Assembly (NCBI RefSeq): GCF_042887685.1
Contig: NZ_JBHVOS010000003.1
Location: 171,263 to 235,262, forward strand
Length of the DNA: 64,000 bases
DNA from: Oerskovia sp042887685
GTDB taxonomy: Bacteria; Actinomycetota; Actinomycetes; Actinomycetales; Cellulomonadaceae
Direction: 5' to 3'
Notes under the pieces: model-generated
Seen by the model: only the letters and a program-made list of their open reading frames with translations
What the model was told of the DNA's origin: nothing
The model's database searches: none
Made by a program: the position numbers and the translations under genes
Part shown: piece after piece, positions 52,407 to 60,957 of the stretch
Numbering within the stretch: the first letter of the stretch is position 1
Layout of the letters: each line of letters begins with the position of its first letter

Positions 52407-53783
52407 GTGACTCCAGACCACCCTGCCTCCGGGGTCGGGGCCGACCCGTCCCGACCGGAGCGCGCGGGCGTCGCCGCTCGCCTCCGTACCCGGTGGCGGA
52501 GCCTCCCGCTGCTGGTGCGCGACGCCGTCGGGGCGTTCGTCGTCCTTGCGCTCTTCGCGGTGCCGCTGGTCGTCGCACCCGGCACGAATCCGAGCTCGGT
52601 CATGTCGGTCGCCGCGCTCGTCGTCGCGTGCGCGGGGCTCGTGTGGCGACGGGAGAGCCCCCTGGTCGCCGCCGGTGCGGTCCTGGTGGCGACGGTCGCC
52701 TCGGCGGCGGTGGACCCCGAGTCGGCGCTCGCGCTCGGCCCCGGCCTCGTCGCGATCTACTCGGTCGCGGCGTACGCCCGGCACGTCGATGCCGCTCTGC
52801 TGACGGGGGCCATGGCGGTCGCCTACCCGGCCGTGCTGGTCCTCGTCGGAGGGATGGAGGCGACGGGGTCCACGGTCGTGCTCGTCGTGGTCCTGCTCGT
52901 CCTGGCCGCGACGCTCGGCTTCGCGATCGGCGCCCAGCGCGCGGTCGTGGCCGGGGCCCGCGAGCGTGCCGAGCGTGCCGAGGAGTCCCGCGAGGCCGAG
53001 GCCGCGCGCAGGGTCACCCAGGAGAGGCTGCGGATCGCGCGCGAGCTGCACGACGTCGTCGCGCACCACGTGGCCGTCATCAGTGTGCAGGCGGGTGCCG
53101 CCGAGGCCTTGTTCGACCGGCGTCCGGAGGCCGCCCGGGAGGCGATCGGGCACGTGCGCGACGCGGGGGAGCGGGTCCTCGCCGAGATGTCCTCCCTGCT
53201 GCACCTGCTGCGCGAGCCGGACGACCGGCCGGACGCGGCGCCCGCCCCCGGAGCCGCGAGCCTGCCCGGTCTGCTGGACGAGGTCCGGGCGACCGGTCTC
53301 GAGGTCGTCGAGCGGACGTCGGGCTCCCCCCGCGCCCTGCCCCCGGTCGTCGACCTCACGGTGTACCGGGTCGCCCAGGAGGCGCTGACCAACGCGCACC
53401 GGTACGGCACGGGGCGGGCCGAGGTGTCGCTCGTCCACGGTCCGGGGGTCGTCGTGCTCGAGGTCGTCAACCCGCTCCCGGTGCGCACGGCGGGGGCTGG
53501 GGCGGGCCCGACGGGTGCGGCGTCCGGGGCCGGGCCTGCGGGTGCGGTCGCGGGAGGGGCCGGGCCCGCGGCCGCGGCGCGTGGAGGGGCCGGGGGCGGG
53601 GCCCGGGGGAGCGGGCTCGGTCTGGCAGGTCTCCGAGAACGGGTGGCGGCGGCCGGCGGCACGTCCGAGATCGGGTCGCGCGACCGGACCTGGGTGGTCC
53701 GGGTCGAGCTTCCCGTGCCCGACGGGGCGCGCTCCTCCGACACCGTCGACCCCGCGTCGCCCGCCGCGCAGGAGGCGCCGTGA
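52407..53783 (+). CDS. NarL-type sensor histidine kinase
   Basis: A 458-residue HisKA_3 kinase. Residues 30-170 form about five membrane helices with little extracellular domain, so it may sense the membrane. The phospho-acceptor is H215 in RIARELHDVVAHHVAVI; the ATPase domain has QEALTNAHRYG (N box) and GSGLGLAGLRERV (G box). The segment between the N and G boxes, normally the ATP lid, is a 45-residue Gly/Ala/Pro low-complexity run. It is coupled to the response regulator gene by a GTGA overlap. Confidence 0.93.
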   Translation: MTPDHPASGVGADPSRPERAGVAARLRTRWRSLPLLVRDAVGAFVVLALFAVPLVVAPGTNPSSVMSVAALVVACAGLVWRRESPLVAAGAVLVATVASAAVDPESALALGPGLVAIYSVAAYARHVDAALLTGAMAVAYPAVLVLVGGMEATGSTVVLVVVLLVLAATLGFAIGAQRAVVAGARERAERAEESREAEAARRVTQERLRIARELHDVVAHHVAVISVQAGAAEALFDRRPEAAREAIGHVRDAGERVLAEMSSLLHLLREPDDRPDAAPAPGAASLPGLLDEVRATGLEVVERTSGSPRALPPVVDLTVYRVAQEALTNAHRYGTGRAEVSLVHGPGVVVLEVVNPLPVRTAGAGAGPTGAASGAGPAGAVAGGAGPAAAARGGAGGGARGSGLGLAGLRERVAAAGGTSEIGSRDRTWVVRVELPVPDGARSSDTVDPASPAAQEAP

Positions 53784-54439
53784 CCGTCCGCGTGCTGGTC
53801 GTCGACGACCAGGAGCTCATCCGTGCGGGGTTCGCCGCGCTGCTCGACGTGAGCGACGGGATCGAGGTCGTCGGAGAGGCGGCGGACGGGGCCCGGGCCG
53901 TCGAGCTCGCGCGGGAGCTGCGTCCCGACGTCGTCGTCATGGACCTCCGGATGCCCGGGACCGACGGGATCTCCGCGACCGCGCAGATCGCCGGGGACCC
54001 GGCGCTCGGCGACGTGCACGTCCTGGTCCTGACGACGTTCGAGGACGACGAGCACGTCCTGGGCGCGCTGCGTGCGGGCGCCGCAGGGTTTCTCGGCAAG
54101 GGGGTCCGGCCCCAGGTGCTCGTCGATGCCGTCCGGACCGTCGCCGCGGGAGAGTCGCTGCTCTCGCCGACCGCGATGCGCAGCCTCGTCGCCCGGGCGG
54201 CCAGGTCGGAGCCGCGGGTCGACGGGGACGTGTTCCGCTCGTTGACGGATCGCGAGCGTGAGGCGGTCCTGCTCGTCGCGCAGGGGATGAGCAACGACGA
54301 GATCGCCGCGAGCCTGCACGTCACCCCGCTCACGGCGAAGACGCACGTGAACCGGGCCATGGCCAAGCTCGGGGCGAGGGACAGGGCGCAGCTCGTCGTG
54401 CTCGCCTACCGGTCGGGGCTCGCCGCGCACGAGGGCTGA
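53780..54439 (+). CDS. NarL/LuxR-family response regulator
   Basis: A 219-residue partner of the preceding kinase. The receiver domain carries D55 in VVVMDLRMPGTDG with DDQ near residue 8-10 and the Lys of GFLGKGV; the LuxR HTH lies at about 155-215 (LTDREREAVLLVAQGMSNDEI onward). GGAGG precedes the GTG. Targets are unknown; the adjacent dyads suggest local control but this is not shown. Confidence 0.95.
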   Translation: MTVRVLVVDDQELIRAGFAALLDVSDGIEVVGEAADGARAVELARELRPDVVVMDLRMPGTDGISATAQIAGDPALGDVHVLVLTTFEDDEHVLGALRAGAAGFLGKGVRPQVLVDAVRTVAAGESLLSPTAMRSLVARAARSEPRVDGDVFRSLTDREREAVLLVAQGMSNDEIAASLHVTPLTAKTHVNRAMAKLGARDRAQLVVLAYRSGLAAHEG

Positions 54440-54486
54440 GACGGTCCGCGGGAGCTCGTCGGGGGCCGGGGACCCCAGCGGTGATT

Positions 54487-54549
54487 CGTCGAGTGTGCAG
54501 TTCGGGTCGCCACGGGACGGCTGAGACGACCCGAACTGCACACTCGACG
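54487..54549. repeat. long perfect inverted repeat
   Basis: Two 23-base arms, 54487-54509 and 54527-54549, exactly complementary (beginning CGTCGAGTGTGCAG) with a 17-base loop. It is 47 bases after the response regulator gene. It can act as a terminator, but arms of this length resemble a dispersed palindromic (REP-like) element. Confidence 0.75.
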
Positions 54550-54665
54550 CGGTCGCCCCTCGGGTCGCTGCAGCGCGTACCGAAGGATCGGGCAGAGGCG
54601 CCCCTCCCGCGCGCGCGTGATCGGCATCTGTGCCCTACTAGTGAGCGGCAGGTTTCGACTTTTGA

Positions 54666-54694
54666 TTGACAGGCGATAGAAGTCGCCTTAGATT
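54666..54694 (+). promoter_or_regulatory. sigma-70-like promoter of the surface cluster
   Basis: TTGACA (54666-54671), a 17-base spacer and TAGATT (54689-54694), one of the closest matches to consensus in the window. It would give a leader of about 300 bases before the secreted dehydrogenase gene. Confidence 0.65.
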
Positions 54695-55004
54695 CCTACC
54701 AGGTGGTCGAGGAAGACCATCGTTCTCGCAGGTAGATCCACCCTGAACCATGACAAACCGAGCGTCGCGCCTCCGGTGGGAGAACGCTCGTCCCGACGGG
54801 GGAGACCCCGGTGTGCTCAGCCGGTGCGACCTCAGGGTCCCACCACCACTCGACGGCGAGGGGAGGACAGCAGCAGCGGCGCGGGCACGAAGACCCGGAC
54901 GCCGCCCCCGTACAGACACAGACCGAGCCACCCGTAGTCCCGCTGTTCCAGCAGCGAGCGGTGGCTCGGCCCGGCGATGAACCCCGATGAGGAGCTGCAT
55001 CACT
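54695..55004 (+). other. long 5' leader of the secreted dehydrogenase gene
   Basis: About 300 bases between promoter and start codon. I see no known riboswitch and no convincing small gene; the length suggests post-transcriptional control. Confidence 0.4.
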
Positions 55005-58000
55005 GTGAAGTCTATTCCTGAACGAAGGACCGTGAGATCAAGGGTGGTCGCCGCCTCCCTCGCGGGCGTCCTGGCCCTGACCGGCCTCGCGGCCGCGACG
55101 GTCCCGGCCACCGCGCATGACGGCGTCGACCACGGCAGCGAGCCCGGCGCAGAGGCCGCGCTCGACTGGTCCAACTACGAGAAGATCCTGCTGACCAAGG
55201 ACGTCGGCGAGCCGATCGACCTCGCGATCCTGCCCGACGGCAAGATCCTGCACACCGCACGCAACGGCGACGTCCGGCTCACGGACCCCCAGACCGGCGT
55301 CACGTCGGTCACCAACAAGGTCCCCGTGTACGCGAACTCCGAGGACGGCCTGCAGGGCATCGCCGTCGACCCGAACTTCGCCGAGAACAACTGGGTCTAC
55401 CTCGTCTACGCCCCGCTCAGCGGCACGCCCGCAGGCTCGGCACCCAACACGCTGCCCGCAGGTGCCGACGCCAGCTACTGGGACCAGTGGAAGGGCGTCA
55501 ACCGCCTCTCCCGCTTCCAGTGGACCGGCACGGGGCTCGACCTGGCCTCCGAGCAGAAGATCCTCGACGTCGAGGTACAGCGCGGTCAGTGCTGCCACGT
55601 CGGCGCCGACATCGACTGGGACGGCGACGGCAACCTCTACCTGTCGACCGGTGACAACACCCCCGCCAGCGCGCCCGGAGCCAACGGCTTCGCCCCCAAC
55701 AACGACGCTCCCGGGATGAACCCCGGTCTGGACTCGCGTCGCGGCGCCGGCAACACCAACGACCTGCGCGGCAAGATCCTGCGCATCACGGTCCAGGAGG
55801 ACGGCACCTACACGATCCCCGAGGGCAACCTCTTCCCGGTCGGTACCGAGAAGACCCGGCCCGAGATCTTCGTCATGGGCGTCCGCAACCCGTTCCGCAT
55901 CGACGTCGACCCCGAGACGAACAGCCTCTCGTGGGGCGACTACGGACCGGACGCGGCCAACGCCGACCCGAACCGTGGCCCCATGGGATACGTCGAGTGG
56001 AACACCGTGAGCCTCGACGACCCGCACAACGCGGGCTGGCCCTACGTGCACGGGCCCAACGCGGCCTACAACGAGTGGAACTTCGCGACGAGCACGCCCG
56101 GGGCGTTCTTCGACCCGGCCGCGCTCAAGAACAACTCGCGCTGGAACACGGGCCTCGTCGACCTGCCGCCGGCCCGTGCGGCGACGCTCTACTACGGCGA
56201 CCGCCCCGGCGACCAGCCGTGGGACGAGCTCGTGAACTTCGGGGCCGGCAGCGGCCAGGCACCCATGGGCGCCCCCGTCTACCACTACGACGCCGAGAAC
56301 CCTTCGACGTCGAAGCTCCCGGAGTACTGGGACGGCAAGGCGTTCTTCGGTGAGTTCTCGCAGGACTACCTGGCGGCCTTCACGGTCGACTGGGACACCT
56401 ACGAGGTCACGCACATCGAGGACTTCACGCCCAACGCGCAGCTCGCGAAGAACGCGCAGCCGCTCAACGACAACATGATCGACATGGAGTTCGGGCCCGA
56501 CGGCTCGCTCTACGTGCTCGACTACGGCGACGGCTTCTTCCGCGCCAACCCGGACGCCGGCCTCTACAAGGTGTCCTACGCCGAGGGGAACAAGGCCCCG
56601 CAGGCCCGGTTCACCGCCGACCCGACCTCGTCCTCCGAGGCCCCGCTCGCGGTGGCCTTCGACGCGGGCACCTCGAGCGACCCCGACGGCGACGCCCTCA
56701 CCTACCAGTGGGACTTCGACGGCAACGGATCGTTCGACGCGACGGGCGTCACGGCGAACCACACCTACACGACCCTCGGCCAGTACAACGCCCGGCTGCG
56801 CGTCACCGACGCCAAGGGCAAGTTCACGCTGACGTCCAAGGTCATCTCGGTGGGCAACCAGGCGCCGAAGGTCACGGTCGACTACCCCGGCGACGGCTCG
56901 TTCTTCAGCTGGGGCCAGGCCGTGCCGTTCAAGGTCTCGACGAACGACGCCGAGGACGGGACCGCGACCGTGTGCAGCCGCGTCGCGTGGACCTACGGTC
57001 TGGGCCACGACGAGCACGCCCACCCCGAGGTCTCGGGAACGGGCTGCACGGGCGCGTGGAAGACGTCTCCCGACTCGCCGCAGCACGGTGAGGGCGCGCA
57101 CATCTACGGCGCCGTCGTCGTGTCCTACACCGACAACGGGCACAACGGCCTGCCCGCCGCTCCCGGCGAGGCGACCGTCCAGCTCAACCCGTTCGTCCAG
57201 CAGGCCGAGCACGCCAAGAGCAAGGGCGTCGTGGCCTACGAGGACGAGACCGCGGGTGCCGGTCAGGCGATCCGTGGGCTCGGCAACGGTGACCACCTGT
57301 CCTACAGCCCGGTGAACTTCGCCGGGATCACGGGCGTCAAGGTCCGGGCCAACGGTGGCGGGCAGCTCCAGCTCCGCTGGGGTGCGGCCGACGCCGCGCC
57401 GTTCGCCACGGCGCAGATCCCCGCCGGTGCAGGCTGGAAGGAGGTCACGGTGCCGTTCACGAACGCCCCGCAGGGTTCGGGCACGCTCTTCGTGACCTCG
57501 GCCAACGAGCTGGCCGTCGACTCGTTCGACTTCCAGGGCGTGGGCGTCGGCGACGTCAAGGCACCGACCATCAAGCACACGCTCGACCCGGCAGCGCCCA
57601 CGGGCGTCGGCGGCGTCTACAACAAGGCCGTGCGCATGAACCTCGACGTCAAGGACGACGGCGCGCTCGCGAGCGTCCAGTACTCGACCAACAACGGTCA
57701 GACCTGGACGAACGTGGCCGCGGCGTCCGGCGCGTACAGCGTCAGCTTCACGACCAACGGCGTGCGCAACCTCCAGTACCGCGCGACCGACACGGGCGGC
57801 AACGTCTCGACGGTCGGGTCGGTCGCCTTCACGATCGACCTCGCCGCGCCGAACGAGCCCACGGTCTCGTCGGTCACCAAGGTCGCCGTGTCCTCGGCCC
57901 GTGTCTCGTACGGGGCACCGGGCGAGGCCACGGTCACGGTCACGGGTGCGGGAGGCACGCCCACGGGCGACGTCGTCCTCACCTCGGGCGACACCGAGGT

Positions 58001-58448
58001 CGGTCGCGGGACCCTCGTCGAGGGCGTCGCGACGGTCGCGCTCGACCCGTCGCTCGCCGTCGGGACGCACACCCTCAAGGCCAGCTACCAGGCCGACCAG
58101 GTCTTCAAGAAGTCCTCGTCGACCGTGCGCCTCACGGTGGCCGCGGCCTCCTCGACCGTCACGGGCTCCATCTCGCCCGACCCGGTCAAGCCCTCGATCG
58201 CCGCCAAGGCGACCATCTCGGTCGAGAGCTCGACGGGTGTCGCCGCCACGGGCGACGTCACGGTGACGATCAAGCGCAACAACGCCACGGTCGCGACCCG
58301 TACCGGGACGCTCGACGCCGAGGGCAACGTCGTCGTGACGCTCCCGAAGCTCCCCGAGGTCGGCACCTACAAGGTCGAGATCGCCTACCAGGGCTCGACC
58401 GGCGTCACCAAGAGCGCGACGTCGCTCAACCTCACCGTCCGCAACTAG
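55005..58448 (+). CDS. secreted PQQ-type sugar dehydrogenase-like multidomain protein
   Basis: 1147 residues. A signal peptide (VVAASLAGVLALTGLAAAT, cleavage near ATA-HDG) is followed by a soluble glucose/sorbosone dehydrogenase beta-propeller (about 45-515: DGLQGIAVDPNF, CCHVGADIDWDGDGNLYLSTG, RGKILRI, GVRNPFRIDVDP, NAGWPYVHGPN, MEFGPDGSLYVLDYG). Next come a PKD domain (ARFTADPTSS to LRVTDAKGK), a CBM6-like region (QQAEHAK onward) and Ig-like repeats. GTG 55005 has GAGGAG 10 bases upstream; ATG 54987 is a weaker alternative. Oxidation or binding of sugars outside the cell is inferred. Confidence 0.88.
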   Translation: MKSIPERRTVRSRVVAASLAGVLALTGLAAATVPATAHDGVDHGSEPGAEAALDWSNYEKILLTKDVGEPIDLAILPDGKILHTARNGDVRLTDPQTGVTSVTNKVPVYANSEDGLQGIAVDPNFAENNWVYLVYAPLSGTPAGSAPNTLPAGADASYWDQWKGVNRLSRFQWTGTGLDLASEQKILDVEVQRGQCCHVGADIDWDGDGNLYLSTGDNTPASAPGANGFAPNNDAPGMNPGLDSRRGAGNTNDLRGKILRITVQEDGTYTIPEGNLFPVGTEKTRPEIFVMGVRNPFRIDVDPETNSLSWGDYGPDAANADPNRGPMGYVEWNTVSLDDPHNAGWPYVHGPNAAYNEWNFATSTPGAFFDPAALKNNSRWNTGLVDLPPARAATLYYGDRPGDQPWDELVNFGAGSGQAPMGAPVYHYDAENPSTSKLPEYWDGKAFFGEFSQDYLAAFTVDWDTYEVTHIEDFTPNAQLAKNAQPLNDNMIDMEFGPDGSLYVLDYGDGFFRANPDAGLYKVSYAEGNKAPQARFTADPTSSSEAPLAVAFDAGTSSDPDGDALTYQWDFDGNGSFDATGVTANHTYTTLGQYNARLRVTDAKGKFTLTSKVISVGNQAPKVTVDYPGDGSFFSWGQAVPFKVSTNDAEDGTATVCSRVAWTYGLGHDEHAHPEVSGTGCTGAWKTSPDSPQHGEGAHIYGAVVVSYTDNGHNGLPAAPGEATVQLNPFVQQAEHAKSKGVVAYEDETAGAGQAIRGLGNGDHLSYSPVNFAGITGVKVRANGGGQLQLRWGAADAAPFATAQIPAGAGWKEVTVPFTNAPQGSGTLFVTSANELAVDSFDFQGVGVGDVKAPTIKHTLDPAAPTGVGGVYNKAVRMNLDVKDDGALASVQYSTNNGQTWTNVAAASGAYSVSFTTNGVRNLQYRATDTGGNVSTVGSVAFTIDLAAPNEPTVSSVTKVAVSSARVSYGAPGEATVTVTGAGGTPTGDVVLTSGDTEVGRGTLVEGVATVALDPSLAVGTHTLKASYQADQVFKKSSSTVRLTVAAASSTVTGSISPDPVKPSIAAKATISVESSTGVAATGDVTVTIKRNNATVATRTGTLDAEGNVVVTLPKLPEVGTYKVEIAYQGSTGVTKSATSLNLTVRN

Positions 58449-58454
58449 GCACGT

Positions 58455-58484
58455 GGTGGCCCGGGGCTCGCGCCCCGGGCCACC
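58455..58484 (+). terminator. stem-loop downstream of the dehydrogenase gene
   Basis: A perfect 13-bp stem starting GGTGGCCCGGGGC with a TCGC loop, in the 59-base gap before the next gene. It may attenuate read-through within the cluster. Confidence 0.6.
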
Positions 58485-58507
58485 GAACCTCACCTCGAAG
58501 GAGAGAC

Positions 58508-59512
58508 ATGAGTTCACACGAGCACTACCACGAGTCCATCCCGGCTCGCCCGATGAGCCGGCGGAACCTGCTCAAGGCCCTCGCGGCCTCGACGGTCGCC
58601 GTGGGCGTCGGCGCGGCCCTGGGCCCGACGGCGGCGTCGGCCCTCGGTGGTGTGGCCGCGGCTCCCAGCAGCGGACGCAACCGCCTGGTCCCGGTCAACC
58701 GCATCGGCATCCAGCTCTTCACGATCCGCGACAAGGTCAGCTCGCTCGGCTTCCGGGCCGTGTTCGAGGAGCTCGCCGACATCGGCTACTCCGAGGTCGA
58801 GTTCGCCGGGTACACGCAGGGCCAGATCGGTGCGATCACCCCGGCGCAGATCCGCCAGCTCCTCGACGACAACGGCCTGCGGGCCGTGGGGTCGCACGTC
58901 AACCTCAACCCGAACAACATCGACGCCGAGATCGAGAAGGCGCTGATCCTCGGCATGCCGCACCTCGGCCAGGGCGGTCCGATCAACGGCACCAACACGG
59001 TCGCGGCGTGGACGGCCGCGGCGCAGACGTGGAACGCCATGGGGGAGAAGGCCAAGGCGGCGGGCCTCAAGCTCTACGCGCACAACCACGACGGCGAGTT
59101 CCGCTTCACGTCCGACGACCCGAACCGTCGCGTGTACGACCTGCTGTGGGACGAGTTCGACCCGTCGCTCGTCTACTTCGAGATGGACGTCTACTGGGCG
59201 CACGTCGGCCAGTTCAAGTACCCCGGGTTCGAGCCCATCGAGTACATCAAGCGCGACCCGCGCCGCTTCCCGATGCTGCACCTCAAGGACGGCAAGGCCA
59301 ACCCGAGCAGCGCCAACGGCTACGACATCATCGAGTTCGGCGCCGGCAGCATCGACTACCAGTCGTTCCTCTCGCAGCTCCGCACGCGCGGCCAGCACTT
59401 CGGCCTGTACGAGCAGGACAACGCGAGCTCGGTCGCCGAGCCGCCGAACCCCTTGAACTCGCTGGGCAACGCACGACGCAGCTACACCTCCATCTACGGC
59501 CTTCGCGGCTGA
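58508..59512 (+). CDS. Tat-exported sugar phosphate isomerase/epimerase-like TIM barrel
   Basis: 334 residues. The N-terminus has a twin-arginine signal (MSRRNLLKALAASTVAVGVG). The AP endonuclease-2/xylose isomerase-like barrel starts RIGIQLFTIRD, and probable metal ligands lie in YAHNHDGEF, FEMDVYWAHVG, MLHLKDGK and GLYEQDNA. Such exported barrels usually accompany sugar oxidoreductases, so it may process products of the upstream dehydrogenase-like protein. AAGGAG precedes the ATG. Confidence 0.88.
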   Translation: MSSHEHYHESIPARPMSRRNLLKALAASTVAVGVGAALGPTAASALGGVAAAPSSGRNRLVPVNRIGIQLFTIRDKVSSLGFRAVFEELADIGYSEVEFAGYTQGQIGAITPAQIRQLLDDNGLRAVGSHVNLNPNNIDAEIEKALILGMPHLGQGGPINGTNTVAAWTAAAQTWNAMGEKAKAAGLKLYAHNHDGEFRFTSDDPNRRVYDLLWDEFDPSLVYFEMDVYWAHVGQFKYPGFEPIEYIKRDPRRFPMLHLKDGKANPSSANGYDIIEFGAGSIDYQSFLSQLRTRGQHFGLYEQDNASSVAEPPNPLNSLGNARRSYTSIYGLRG

Positions 59513-59538
59513 CCCACCGAGATCACAGGAGAATCGAC

Positions 59539-60807
59539 ATGAAGTGGAAGGTCTCAGCAGCCGCGGCCGCAGCGTTCGCGCTGGTCGCCGTTGCCGCACC
59601 GTCGGCGCACGCCGCGGTCACGAACTGCACGACCGAGCTCGACGACGTGGTCGTGGCGGGCGACCTGTTCGTCCCCGCGGGGGCGACCTGTGTCCTCGGC
59701 GGCACGACGGTCCAGGGTTCGATCACGGTCGGTGACGACGCGTGGCTCGACGCGACCGAGGCGGTCATCGAGGGCGACGTCGTCGCGACCGACGCGTACG
59801 GCGTCCTGATCGACGGTGCGAGCGTGGGCGGCGACATCAGCTCGTACACCGCGGGTTCGCGCTCCGGGTTCCTCTACCTGTACGACCTGCGCGTGGGTGG
59901 CAGCGTCGCGACGGGCGGGGTCGACGTCGAGATCTCGGACACGAAGATCACGGGCAACCTCACGACGCAGGCCGCGACGTACGTCGACCTGCTGCGGACG
60001 AGCGTGGGCGGCGACGCGACGCTCGGCGACAGCGACTTCGGCGTGAGCGTCGGGGGCGCGGTCGTCGGGGGCAGCCTGTCGGTGACGGGCACCTCGCGTG
60101 ACGCGCTCGTCGGCGCGAAGGCCGACGGGACCGCCGACCAGTGGGGCAACACGGTGGGTGGGGACCTCGTCCTGACCGGCAACACCGCGAACCTCCAGGT
60201 CGCGGGCACCACGGTCCACGGGGCCGTGCGCCTCGCGGACAACACCCCGGCGGCGAACTTCGGTCCGGGCAACACCGCGGGCTCGGTCGAGGGCGACCTC
60301 ACCGGCACGGCCCCGGGGGCGCTCGCGGCGGGCGACCAGTCGGTCGCGGTCGTGATCCCCGAGCCCCGTCCGGGCGAGCTCACGTGGAGCCTCGAGGGCT
60401 CGACGGGTCTCGTCGACCTGGGCGTGGCCGAGGAGCAGGGCGACCACTTCGCGGCCTCGGGCGACCTGGTGCCGGTCCGTGTCACGGACACCCGCATCAA
60501 CGCCCCGGCGTGGTCGGTCTCGGCGCAGGTCGGCGACTTCGTCGCGGGTGGCGAGACGGTGTCGGGCAAGTACCTCGGGTGGACGCCCGAGCTCCTGGAG
60601 AACGACGGCGGTGCGGTCGCGGGTGCGGCCGTCGCGTCGGGCTTCGTCGAGGGTGACGGCCTGTCCGTCGCCCGCACCCTGGGCAGCGCGGAGGCCGGGC
60701 ACGCCCGCGGCTCCGCGGTCATCGGGGCGGAGCTGGACCTCAAGCTCCCGCTCTCGGTGAACGAGGGGACCTACAACGCGACGATGACGCTGACCGCGCT
60801 CAGCTAG
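59539..60807 (+). CDS. secreted beta-helix surface protein with WxL-like C-terminus
   Basis: 422 residues with a signal peptide (VSAAAAAAFALVAVAAPSAHA). Residues 27-275 are short Gly/Val/Thr repeats in which VGGD or xGD recurs (EGDVVATDAYG, VGGDISSYT, VGGDATLGD, VGGDLVLTG), as in bactofilin-like right-handed beta-helices. The C-terminal 140 residues (TWSLEGSTGLVDLG to NEGTYNATMTLTALS) resemble WxL-type wall-binding domains, whose last strand reads similarly. AGGAG precedes the ATG. Its pairing with the next DUF916 gene supports that reading. Confidence 0.7.
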   Translation: MKWKVSAAAAAAFALVAVAAPSAHAAVTNCTTELDDVVVAGDLFVPAGATCVLGGTTVQGSITVGDDAWLDATEAVIEGDVVATDAYGVLIDGASVGGDISSYTAGSRSGFLYLYDLRVGGSVATGGVDVEISDTKITGNLTTQAATYVDLLRTSVGGDATLGDSDFGVSVGGAVVGGSLSVTGTSRDALVGAKADGTADQWGNTVGGDLVLTGNTANLQVAGTTVHGAVRLADNTPAANFGPGNTAGSVEGDLTGTAPGALAAGDQSVAVVIPEPRPGELTWSLEGSTGLVDLGVAEEQGDHFAASGDLVPVRVTDTRINAPAWSVSAQVGDFVAGGETVSGKYLGWTPELLENDGGAVAGAAVASGFVEGDGLSVARTLGSAEAGHARGSAVIGAELDLKLPLSVNEGTYNATMTLTALS

Positions 60808-60820
60808 TCACGCCGTGACC

Positions 60821-60864
60821 GTGGTGCCGGCCGGCCCGTTCCTCCACAGGCCGGCCGGCACCAC
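60821..60864 (+). terminator. stem-loop before the DUF916 gene
   Basis: A perfect 16-bp stem with left arm GTGGTGCCGGCCGGCC and a 12-base loop, 13 bases after the preceding stop. Confidence 0.75.
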
Positions 60865-60957
60865 CGCTCGACAGCCCGCCCGACCGGCCCGGACAGCCGC
60901 CGGACGGGTCGGACGACCCGGCCTCACCGGTCGGACCTCACGAAAGCAGGCACGACC

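Noticed and set aside
54481..54669. A small plus-strand gene at the inverted repeat
   Set aside because: Most of the frame is the palindrome itself; the minus strand reads nearly the same peptide, showing it is an artefact of the repeat.
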